This document shows, one piece after another, positions 24,501 to 32,474 of a stretch of DNA of 64,000 nt. Origin of the DNA: Rhea pennata. Its lineage: Eukaryota; Chordata; Aves; Rheiformes; Rheidae. Every line of letters begins with the position of its first letter. Positions within the stretch are counted from its first letter, which is position 1. Made by a program: the position numbers and the translations under genes. The stretch lies in contig NC_084687.1 in assembly GCF_028389875.1 (NCBI RefSeq), positions 5,678,157 to 5,742,156 on the forward strand. Direction: 5' to 3'. Below the pieces are notes generated by a model, which worked only from the letters and a program-made list of their open reading frames with translations, searched no databases and was not told the DNA's origin.

Positions 24501-26498
24501 GACTTTGGCATTGAATTTTGCTGTAGACTAGTACATATCAGTTGTAGGTATGACAAGTCAGGTGTTTCACAACACTGTCTGATCTTCTAGATATTATTTT
24601 AGTTTAGAAATTGTTGCTTACTAAGTTAATTAATACCAGAAACTTTAGAAACTGTACTTTTAAAGATATAACACTTTCCTTACCTGTAGTAAGGCTCCAG
24701 TGCTGGCAAGTATATTGCCAGCAGAACGTACACTGAAGTGTCACACTGAGCAGCAAAGTCACATCATCACTGTATTCCAGAACACAGATACTGTCATTCA
24801 AGATCAGACCACTAGTCCGATATCCTGCCTTGCAAAGGGCCAAAAACTGATGCTTCAGGGCAGGGTATACATAGTCCTATCAATGCACCTTTTGGACCCC
24901 AGACAATTCCCTAAGATTGGAACTTAGATTTATTTACTCACACCTCTGCATGGAGGAAATAAGTATATTACCGATCAAAAAAGAGCCACAGTGTTTCCTC
25001 TCTAATTAGCAAAGTAGTCCTAAACTAACTTTTAAAAAAACCCTATTTTGCATTGAAGACATTACTTAAAATACAAAGGTCATCAACTGTGACGTTTTAT
25101 ACTCAAAGTTAATTTCGTATGTATTATCCTAAAATAAATATATTTATTACATAATCTAAATCAATCTAATTACCTAAAATATCTTGAAAATTATTAAGTT
25201 CCAGAACAAAGTATACATTATGAAGCATCTTACCTTTTCTACAAAGAAAAAATAAATCACAAGTTCACACTATTTGAGTGCTTTGCAGAGAGATGTAAAA
25301 AATGAAAATCCTGTAGACAAGCTATCAAAAACATGGAGAAGTTCTGTACACTGTGCATTTTCAAAATTAACATAATTCTGCAAAATAGGTGAGGTCTCCC
25401 TGAAGCTCCATGCTCCTGATTCAATGCTGTTTCGTAAGACACAAGCACCACGACCTACCTCCTTTACTGCTGGGGAGAATACAGCCCGTGTAGCTAAACG
25501 GCCCGCTATATCCTCCTCCCCAAGCTCACGGTTTAACATCAGGCGTCTCGTGGGGAGAGGGGCAGACCACCAGTAGGAAACCGACTCGGGAGAGAGCAGT
25601 TAGTTTAAGGCGAAAGGAAAAGGGCGTGTGTTCAATGCTGTTCCCACCAGAGGGGGCGGCTCCTCCTAACTCCTCCCCTAAACGTGGTTTAACTTGTATG
25701 CACATCCCCTCGCCTCCAAACCCTCGCTGGTCACGGCGTATTGCACGCCTGTCCCCTCCCCCTCCCCAAAACCGTGCAGCATGGTCTGCTTTTTTTCTGC
25801 CGTTTCAGCCCCTCGCTTGAAAAAGCGTGCACGGAGCTATGGCAGGGGCCTGCTTCCACTACAAGAAACGCGAAAATCGCGTTACATCCGTGCACTCTGC
25901 ATGTTCCCTGCCCAAAGTGGGTCATGGCAAATCGCAAATATCCACTTTTCCCATCGCAAAATATGGGACGCAGCTCGCCGTACGCGGCCTCTCCAGGCCT
26001 TATCTCCACAAGTGCGCAGCAAAACGCGCTGACGCCTCCTTTCTCCCCCAGTAAGCGTGGGGCAATACATATTACCCTGCACTAGGCGTGCTGCATGCTC
26101 GCACCACCCTCTCAAGGAAAAAAAAATAAAAAGAAAATAAAAAACCCCCACAGAAAACAGCCCATGCTGCATTCGCGCAGCTTCCCTCCCCCCGAGGACG
26201 CGCACACGCGCTCCTCCTCACGGCCATGCAGCAGCCCCGGGGCCGTGCGCGGAGCCCTGCCGCACGGCTGCCCTCCAGCGAGCGTGCAGCCTCCCCGCCC
26301 CCGCGCCCCACGGCGGCCCGGCCCGCGCTGCCCACGGCCCGCGGCGAGGCCTGCTCCAGGGCGCTGGGAGGGCCTAGCGCCGGCGGCCGCGGCGGGGGCC
26401 GGGCTCGGCAGGACGCAGCGCTGGCGCCGCGGGTGGGAGGGGAGGCGGGAGCGAGGCCTCCACGAGCTGCCAAGGACTCACCTGACAGGCCTGGACAT
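10182..26498 (-). CDS. NUCKS1: NUCKS1, nuclear casein kinase and cyclin-dependent kinase substrate 1 (8 coding exons, 293 aa)
   Basis: Nuclear, highly phosphorylated, intrinsically disordered DNA-binding protein; the family acts in chromatin access, cell-cycle transcription and homologous recombination and is a paralogue of RAD51AP1. Coding exons in order of transcription: 26498-26482, 17918-17869, 16829-16724, 13441-13386, 13060-12911, 12185-12033, 11239-11090, 10381-10182; the sum is 882 bases, in frame, ending in TAA. Recognised by the N-terminal motif [14 protein letters not shown] (residues 3-16), CK2-type acidic runs, CDK-type sites (TPSP at 229-232, TPSPK in the tail), the AT-hook-like GRP at 240-242 and the C-terminus EAPSGED. 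The human protein is 243 residues as I recall it; the extra 50 residues here (77-126) are one additional exon. The start ATG has A at -3 and lies in a CpG island. Function is inferred from the family. Confidence 0.96.
11090..11239 (-). CDS. NUCKS1: NUCKS1 coding exon 7
   Basis: 150 bases, phase 1 at both ends, acceptor TGTCCTTTCAG, donor ACAG|GTGCGT. Encodes residues 178-228: [18 protein letters not shown], then a lysine-rich block with [10 protein letters not shown] and PKPRLKAT. This exon has a clear human counterpart and is the likely source of the duplicated exon 5. Confidence 0.96.
12033..12185 (-). CDS. NUCKS1: NUCKS1 coding exon 6
   Basis: 153 bases, phase 1 at both ends, acceptor TTTTTGTCGCAG, donor GAAA|GTAAGT. 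Encodes residues 127-178, including [20 protein letters not shown], the [10 protein letters not shown] segment that is also recognisable in RAD51AP1, and a long acidic run ending in AQFQE. Confidence 0.96.
12863..12882 (+). repeat. (AAAC)n microsatellite
   Basis: Five tandem AAAC units in the NUCKS1 intron between coding exons 5 and 6, about 30 bases past the donor of the duplicated exon. Confidence 0.85.
12911..13060 (-). CDS. NUCKS1: NUCKS1 coding exon 5: extra, internally duplicated 50-codon cassette
   Basis: Exactly 150 bases, phase 1 at both ends, acceptor TTCTTTCCAG, donor CAG|GTGAAG. Encodes residues 77-126: an acidic half ([19 protein letters not shown]), then SDYESS and a lysine-rich half containing KAKPEKNKR. 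It resembles coding exon 7, which has the same length and phase and the same order DEDF, DSDY-SS, lysine run, KPE. The recalled human protein has nothing at this point: its HSAEDSED matches exon 4 joined straight to exon 6. Being symmetrical, it can be skipped without a frameshift. Confidence 0.9.
13386..13441 (-). CDS. NUCKS1: NUCKS1 coding exon 4
   Basis: 56 bases, acceptor CCTTTTCAG, donor CCAG|GTAAC. Encodes residues 58-77, with [18 protein letters not shown]: acidic CK2-type serines beside a lysine patch. Leaves in phase 1, so it can join in frame to either the next exon (13060) or the one after it (12185). Confidence 0.94.
15197..15220 (+). repeat. T homopolymer, 24 bases
   Basis: Uninterrupted T run in NUCKS1 intron 3. 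Confidence 0.9.
15654..15699. repeat. Perfect inverted repeat: 20-bp arms, 6-base loop
   Basis: Left arm 15654-15673 reads ACAATATTTTACACATGATT; right arm 15680-15699 is its exact reverse complement; loop TCCCTG. It sits mid-intron in NUCKS1. Either strand would fold into an uninterrupted 20-bp stem. Confidence 0.97.
16724..16829 (-). CDS. NUCKS1: NUCKS1 coding exon 3
   Basis: 106 bases, acceptor TCCTGTCCAG, donor CAG|GTAAAA. Encodes residues 23-58 with [10 protein letters not shown] and the basic stretch [19 protein letters not shown], which includes a proline-directed SP phosphosite and is a likely nuclear-localisation and DNA-contact segment. Confidence 0.95.
16830..17868 (-). other. NUCKS1 intron 2
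   Basis: About 1.04 kb, AT-rich, consensus ends. Nothing further recognised. Confidence 0.8.
17869..17918 (-). CDS. NUCKS1: NUCKS1 coding exon 2
   Basis: 50 bases, acceptor TTTTTAACAG, donor G|GTAAAA. Encodes residues 6-23, including [14 protein letters not shown], the most conserved block shared with RAD51AP1. Enters in phase 2 and leaves in phase 1. Confidence 0.95.
21550..21579 (+). repeat. A homopolymer, 30 bases
   Basis: Uninterrupted A run in NUCKS1 intron 1. No retroposed sequence was recognised upstream of it. Confidence 0.9.
22024..22085 (+). mobile_element. CR1 LINE fragment, 3' end
   Basis: The segment GAGGTCCCTTCCAACCTCAA followed by CTTCTATGACTTTGTGAT matches the well-known 3' end of avian/reptilian CR1 elements, including the short terminal repeat of the TTCTATGATTCTGTGAT type. 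Only about 60 bases remain; there is no ORF. It is heavily 5' truncated, as is usual for CR1. Confidence 0.85.
26482..26498 (-). CDS. NUCKS1: NUCKS1 coding exon 1 (17 coding bases)
   Basis: Encodes MSRPV plus the first two bases of Arg6, then a consensus donor AG|GTGAGT. Too short to form an ORF and found by looking for the conserved N-terminus. The rest of the first exon is 5' UTR, running up towards about 26.8 kb inside the CpG island. Confidence 0.93.
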
Positions 26499-26906
26499 TT
26501 TCGCCCGGCGGCTGGGGACCCGGCCCAGAGGACGTCGCCCGAAGCAGGAGGGGGAAAAAAAAACGGTCGCCTGGTCTCGGCGCGGTGTCGGCCCCGTCCC
26601 CTCCCCCCGGGAGCGAGCGGGAGCCCTGGGCCCAGCGCCTCAGGCCGCGCCTCCGGAGCCGCCTCTTCCCCCTCAGTCGCTGCCGCAGCCGCCGGCCCGC
26701 GCCGCGCCGCGCCGCACCGGCGGAGCCTCCCGCTCCTCTGCGTGGGCCGCGCGTCCCCCCCCCGCCCCGGTCACCGCTCGCTGCCGCCGCCTCAGTCTCC
26801 GCCGCTCGCCGATCCCCCCCGCAAAATGGTCGCGTTCGCACCACCGAGAGGATGCGAGCGGGGGGCGGCGCAGCCTAGCCCGCTGGCACCACCTCCTCCC
26901 CCGCTC

Positions 26907-26942
26907 ATTGGCCGCGGGGGGCGGCTCGCCGCGCCCCATTGG
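26907..26942 (-). promoter_or_regulatory. Twin CCAAT boxes, NUCKS1 promoter
   Basis: Two CCAAT motifs (ATTGG on the plus strand) 31 bases apart, about three helical turns, a spacing often seen for paired NF-Y sites. Each is followed by GC-rich sequence. Assignment to NF-Y is by motif only. Confidence 0.65.
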
Positions 26943-27251
26943 CCCGTTCGAACCATCACGGCGGGCAGAGCCTGCCCACCCCTCCCCGCGGGAAGGAGGG
27001 GGGAAGGAGAGGACGCCCCACACGCTCAAGCTGCTGTGAGCCGCAGCGCGAAGCGAGGAGCGGGCGAGCAGATTCGCCACGATCCCGCGGCGGCGCCGCG
27101 CCGCCGCCCCGCGCCCGCCGCCGCCGGGTCCCCCCACCCGGTTCTCCCGCCTACGCGGCAGCAGGTGCCCGCCCCGCATTTTACTTGCGGCGCCGGAGGC
27201 CCGCGGGGCCCCGGCCGCGGCCCGCAGATTCGCCGCGCGGCAGCCCGGCTC

Positions 27252-27253
<2 letters not shown>

Positions 27254-27287
<34 letters not shown>
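27254..27287 (+). repeat. T homopolymer, 34 bases, inside CpG island
   Basis: T34 flanked on both sides by GC-rich, CpG-dense sequence about 310 bases upstream of the NUCKS1 CCAAT boxes. Confidence 0.95.
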
Positions 27288-27288
<1 letters not shown>

Positions 27289-27477
27289 GAGGGAAAACGC
27301 GGGGAAGCGCCGCGCCTCCGCCTCGCAGCCCGCCCCGGGGGCGTCGAGGCCCCCGCTGCGCCGCGCCTCGGGGCTCCCCTAGCTGGCCCCGGCCCGCCCG
27401 GCCGCACTGCCTGTGCGGGTTCCCCTCACAACGTCGCTGCGCGGCCTCGCGCCGCCTCAGGGGGGGCCCGCGGCGGC

Positions 27478-27510
27478 GCGACCGTTGGGGACCGTTGGGC
27501 CAACGGTCGC
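27478..27510. promoter_or_regulatory. MYB-type motif palindrome upstream of NUCKS1
   Basis: Two direct CCGTTGG units and one inverted CCAACGG within 33 bases. The inner GACCGTTGGGCCAACGGTC is a perfect palindrome around one G, and 11-base arms GCGACCGTTGG / CCAACGGTCGC flank an 11-base centre. CAACGG fits the MYB consensus YAACKG. The motif is visible; binding is inference. Confidence 0.5.
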
Positions 27511-27537
27511 CGCGCGGCCTGAGGGCGGCGCGGGCGC

Positions 27538-27547
27538 CTGAGGTAAG
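27538..27547 (+). other. Plus-strand splice-donor candidate of a divergent transcript
   Basis: CTGAG|GTAAGC is a strong 5' splice site on the strand opposite NUCKS1, at the edge of the CpG island just after the MYB palindrome. No coding exon is visible; if used, it would end the first exon of a divergent noncoding RNA. Confidence 0.35.
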
Positions 27548-27560
27548 CGGCGCTCGCTGC

Positions 27561-30500
27561 AGCTTAGGAAGGGAGGTTAGAGCAGGAGGGCGATCCCGCC
27601 GCTCCTTTGTCATGGAAGCGTGCCTCCATTCAGGGCCAGATTGCACTACTTCAGAGGGGGCTAACGCTGCGAATACACAAACCGCCGAAACCGCCCGGGC
27701 CCGCTGAGGCAGCGCCTGTTCTCCATGCTCGAAACGGAGCAACCCGGAGCTCGCACGAGATCCGAGGCCGTGGAGACCTGAAATTGCGTTGCCGTGCCCG
27801 ATTCATTCCGCGCTTGGCACCTCCGTGCACTCCAGCGAGCTCCATTTCCCAGCTTGACTATGCTGGCCGACGGTGTCCACAGTAAACCTACACATATTGC
27901 AGATTTCATACTGTTACTTAACATTACTTCTTTGTTGCACTGATGAGTCTTAGATTCAGTGTGAAGTATTTTTCGTACGCTGAAATGTACCAAATTAAGT
28001 CCAGCTGGTATGAATTTCATTATCAGTACTGATTTCACTACAGCCGTAATTATTTCCCTCTACTAGTCAGCAAATGTAAAGAACAGGCAAAATTTATGTA
28101 AAATAGAAGTAGTAAAGAAATAAACTCCCAAATAAAGTTTGGGGCTCGTTTGACTTCTAATCTCCTAGAAACTTATAATTACTCATTTTAATTAGAAAAG
28201 GAACAGCTTTCACCATGAAAAAATAAAAAGTACAATCCATAAAAAGGGCAGCTTTTGCAATAGCAAGTCATTTTTACTTTAAACTTAAATCTTTCAGACA
28301 CTGGTCCTTAAGTTTTATCAAATGTAGTACTTAAAAAACCACAGGGTCATCTGAGAAGACTGGTTTTGACAATATAATTAAGTAAAAGTTGACAATATTT
28401 GTAATTTGCAGCTACTTAATACCTTTCTTGATCTTAATTTTTCTTTTTTGGAGTGACTAACACTTTTCTGATCAGTTCAGATGTCCTGAACTCAACGCTC
28501 ATGAAGATCAAGTTGATCAGGAAAGAAAGAGGGGTATTCAGAACAGCTGCCTGACTATATAGCCAGCCCATAAATACACTATGTGAATTAATGAGCTATA
28601 AGGAGGAAGATATTATTAACAAATAACCACATCAAGGGGTTTTGTTTTGTTACTCCTCTTAGGTGGATATATTGGATAACAAGTCACTATAACTGACTCA
28701 ACAGATTGGAAAGTTCTACATACTTACCTCCAGCTCTAGGGTCAACAAGACTACGATAATCAAGATAACAAGGTGTTTCAATGAAAACAATTAATTTATT
28801 TTGTTGGCAACACAGGAGAGTTCACACTGCATGCTGTGTACATATTGTTGACAGCAAGACTGTTTTTGTTTTGGACTTGTGAACCCATCTGTTAGGACTG
28901 TTGAGACAGGAAGACAACTACTAAACAAGCGAAGTCAAACTTCTATTTCAGACTTCTGCAATACTGCATTAGTTACTGATTGATACAGGGAAAACCTCCC
29001 ATCAATTTCTTCTCTTTATATAAACATAATACTGCAACTTTACAGCAGTCAGAATCCTGTCTCTAAAATACTTGTGCATAACTGCAAGCAGTTAAGAAAG
29101 GCTCGGTTTTTATATTGTTGACTAGATATTTCTAAATTATAGTCTACCCTCATGATTTCAAGTTCTATTGCAGTAAAAATTTCAAGCTATTATACAAATT
29201 AAAGAGTTACAGCACTAAGTAACACAGGTGGAAGAGAGTGAAATAGGTACAGTTAGCCCAGCATCATGTAAAGAGTACAAAGTCAAACTAGGCACTGCAT
29301 AAGGAAAAAAAAATCAAGTGTCTTCAATTTCAAAACAGGTCATTCCTATCAAAGAAATGACACTAGTTAAGCACAATCCCCCAAAATAAAGACAAGGCTT
29401 TTCTGATTTATTTCTAGAAGATCACGAAAATAAAGCAAATTCTTACCAGTCTGCACAAACAAGCTTTAAGTTTGATTAAGTATTTCTTAAAAGCTTTGCT
29501 TCACTCAGGTTGGATTTTTCCCTGCAGTTGTTTTAAAAACTAAAATAACCAACACAAGCTGGGCACAATGTTTCAGAGGCAACCATTCTTTGAGTACTGC
29601 CTAACACAGCAGAAAACACGTTTAGATGGAGCCTCTGAATTACAGTTTGTTTTACAGGACTAAATCAGGGTTGCCAGAAAGCCTGCATTTTTTTTCCCCC
29701 AAGTACCTTATGTGCCACAGAGAGCGCTCTGAAAAAAACACGTTTGCACAGTCAAATCGTTTTCCTGTTTGGTCGGGTTTTTAGAGAGACCTCAAGCAAC
29801 GACTCTTTCTGTTGTGTAGGCTTAGCTTCTGACACTTGTCTGCCATGTCTGGTAGGATATTAACAAGCAGTAAGTTGTGTGGAAGAAAAACCTCAAGGTA
29901 TACATCAGTACCGGAAACCACTGGCCAGAACAGAAATTATATATAATATAAACAAATATTCAAAGATCTTATTTTGGCTTTTTGCTCATATCTGAGAGGC
30001 ACTTATGCAAAATAAAGGGATCCAAAAACCAAAGAGACACTGGTGCATAGCAAACTGACATACAAACAATATAAAGATGTTTTCCTACATATGGCTTAGT
30101 GGCTAGTCTGTTGAAACAGGTATTAGAAAATCTGTATTAGTTCCAAGCTCCTACTGACTCGAATAGTTGGTCCTGGGCAGAGTATCTTCTGCTGCTTGCC
30201 TCGGTTTCTTCATGTGTAAAGCCAGCTTTAACACTTGAACTCTTTGCTCAGACTTTTTGAGGTGCACATACAGAAATCAATAAATAATGTACAGATCTTA
30301 ACAATCTCATAGGCCTTTTTAAAAATTAGACCCTTTTCCCTGTGTTCCATAAAGGACTAAAAAAACCCAAACCCCTTCCTTTTTCATATATTCAGGAAGT
30401 AAAATTCAACAGGACAGTTCCATTTTGTTGCTAATAAGTTCTACTTCCAAGTTCTCAGGTACTATCTCCACAATACTATTTCACTTTTTTTTTTTTTTTT

Positions 30501-30635
30501 TTTTTTCCAGTGAACTCAAATTCATGGAGAATGATATTTCAGTGTCTATAAAACTGAATTTAGTAATATTTGCATAACAGAATCCTATCCCAGATATCTT
30601 AGCTTTTAATAAAAGTAACAGAACAAAACACTAGG
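27561..30635. other. Intergenic DNA between NUCKS1 promoter and RAB29 3' end
   Basis: GC falls quickly after about 27.9 kb. T-rich and A-rich ordinary sequence follows, with no coding exon recognised. Sense-strand (minus) AATAAA hexamers at 28800-28795 and 29412-29407 could serve longer RAB29 transcripts. A T22 run lies at 30485-30506. Confidence 0.6.
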
Positions 30636-30651
30636 CCTAAATTCCATAGCA

Positions 30652-30657
30652 TTTATT
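30652..30657 (-). terminator. Candidate poly(A) signal of RAB29
   Basis: Sense AATAAA with a strong G/T-rich downstream element about 22 bases on. Confidence 0.55.
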
Positions 30658-31112
30658 GTTCATGTATCAATCCTTTTCAGCTCCCGAGAACAAACATTCA
30701 GAAGTTTTTTTGTACTCAGTGAAGGTAATCAGTTCCTGTTCTTACTGCCCTCTCCCTCCTTAGATTATATAGAATAATAAAAGATAGATAGAGGAAACTT
30801 TGCCAAAGAGCAGTCCTAATTCAGGATGAATTTTGACAAATAAATTTATAGTCCTGTTTTCAGATTAGCTTTTAGGAAAAGTCATTTGACATTTCCACCC
30901 CTCAACACACTCCTTATTTAATCTACTAGAGAAAGTAAAAACATTATTGAAGAGCATTTGTTTAAATCTTAACCTATAGCATGGGCAAGATAATTCTATA
31001 GCATAGCATGCTTATAACACACATGCAATACTATGTAACCACAGGCTTATAGACTGAGTTTCCTATTAACTTTAAGATAATTATCTGGTGTGCTTTCACT
31101 TTCCTTTTTTTT

Positions 31113-31163
31113 GGGGGGGGGGAGGGGGGAAGAGGGAGGAGGAGATGGAGGAGGGGAAGGAGG
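31113..31163 (+). repeat. Polypurine tract with G10 and G6 runs
   Basis: Thirty-three unbroken purines (31113-31145), one T, then seventeen more. The several G runs could form a G-quadruplex on the plus strand, or a triplex with mirror symmetry. It lies in the putative RAB29 3' UTR, where the RNA is C/U-rich. Confidence 0.85.
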
Positions 31164-32356
31164 CTGGCAAGAACCATTCTCAATAACGATGAATACCTGG
31201 GAGATATACTAGGAAAAAGCAGGGATCAAAAGGCAAGTAGGGAGCAGTTCTCTTCATTTCCTTTTGTCCTGCAAAGTCTTCTCCTTTGCTTCCCCCTTGG
31301 ACCACTAAAACCAGCAGGTGGGCTTTCAGACAGCTGTATCTCCAGCAGCATCCCTGCTTCCAAATTCACTCACCAGTACAGAATAATTGTGGGAAGGCAA
31401 TTCATCAGCAATTGCAAAGCTATTTGAGATTGTAGGTTATAGGGTGTTCTAAAAGTGAAAAGGACTGTAGTTCTATCATACAAAGGAGTTTACAACCTAT
31501 TCCTCGTTCAGCTCTTGGTGCCCTAATAAAGTGGCAGCAGAACAGAGTATGTACGCTTGTGCTAGAGAGGTTGAGTGAGAAAAAATGAACATAAGGCAAC
31601 TGGATAATTCTTGATGAAAATCTGAGGTCTCTGCTGCAAGCACTGCAGTCAGTATACATGAGGGCTGTGCTATACAATTATTCAAATTCATACACCGATT
31701 ATTTTACAGGTCCAGTAACATGGCATTGTGCTAATCTGCATCTGGCTGTGCATCTTAAGGACAGTTAGTGGCAACGAGGAGATGTTTTGGTCTCTCCATG
31801 ACATGTAAACAGAGGTATGTGGTTCCAGAGCATAAGTAAAGTTTGGTGTAATCTCACACTGTGAATCTGAAGGCACAGAGAGACTACTTGAGCTTTGCAT
31901 GCATCAAAAAAAAAAAAAAAATCACTGTAACACTTCAGCATGGCACGTGTGTGTTTTCTGTATACACGTGGTGGAGAATGAGAGATGCAACACTATTAAA
32001 ATATTCCTTCCCCATCCCTACCCCTGCCCAAGACAGGCAGCCACATATGAGACAATGAAGTGCTCTAAATTAAAAATCATTAATCTGAGCCATGTGCTTG
32101 AATAGAGACTGCGCTACCTTACTAGCAGCAGAACTTCCATTTGACACTACATTAGAAGAGGAATCCTTTTCTCACTCCTCTCCTCTTTCTGCTCCTCACC
32201 CCAAAATCATTGCAGCAATGCTTCACTGAGTGCCAGTGTGCACTGAAGAGGAGACAGTTCACTATCATGTAAAAATACCAGCAAGAGCTGTTTTATAAGT
32301 AGTAATAAAAAAGGACATTGCTGCTTGACCCAGAGGAGATGGTGCAGTAAGTGTAT

Positions 32357-32474
32357 CTAACAGCAAGTCCAGCCTGGTGAAGATGTCTCTTTTATGTTAA
32401 TATAATCCCCACTTCCAGAAGCAGAGGGATTTCTGTCACCACTGGATGAGGACATCATCTTTTCAATCAGGACT
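32357..32474 (-). CDS. RAB29: RAB29 last coding exon
   Basis: 118 bases including TAG, acceptor ATTTCTTTTCTAG. Encodes the last part of the GTPase fold (RVLIEKMM), a Ser/Gly-rich hypervariable tail, GDYINIKE and the prenylation end WTCC. Found by searching for the tail; no ORF longer than 60 codons covers it. Confidence 0.95.

Larger units (their letters stand above)
17919..26481 (-). other. NUCKS1 intron 1
   Basis: 8.56 kb between the 17-base coding part of exon 1 and exon 2. Mostly AT-rich without coding signal. It holds the CR1 fragment (about 22024-22085), an A30 run (21550-21579) and a G10 run near 21403. Its first 900 bases or so (25.6-26.5 kb) rise in GC into the promoter CpG island. 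Confidence 0.8.
26160..27560 (-). promoter_or_regulatory. NUCKS1: NUCKS1 CpG-island promoter
   Basis: About 1.4 kb very rich in G+C and CpG, covering the first exon and upstream DNA. In sense, two CCAAT boxes lie about 410 and 440 bases before the start codon (26911-26907, 26942-26938), each beside GC-box-like G/C runs. AAAATGG at about 26823, near the likely start of transcription, resembles a weak YY1 site. No TATA box seen. The exact TSS cannot be fixed here. Confidence 0.8.
30636..32356 (-). other. RAB29: RAB29 3' UTR (probable extent)
   Basis: Runs from the TAG to a poly(A) candidate at 30657-30652: sense CAATAAATG followed by GTGTTTTGTTCTGTT, a good G/T-rich downstream element. It includes the polypurine run at 31113-31163 (polypyrimidine in the RNA). 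Longer forms ending at 29.4 or 28.8 kb are possible. Confidence 0.55.

Noticed and set aside
26226-27707. 493-codon plus-strand open frame (and overlapping frames of 314 and 244 codons) in the NUCKS1 CpG island
   Set aside because: Long frames arise because stop codons are rare in very GC-rich DNA. The translation is Pro/Arg/Ala low-complexity, all six frames are open, and it runs through a T34 tract read as poly-Phe.
31948-31976. CACGTGT ... ACACGTG inverted motif
   Set aside because: Only seven-base arms, not in a CpG island or near a start site; probably chance.
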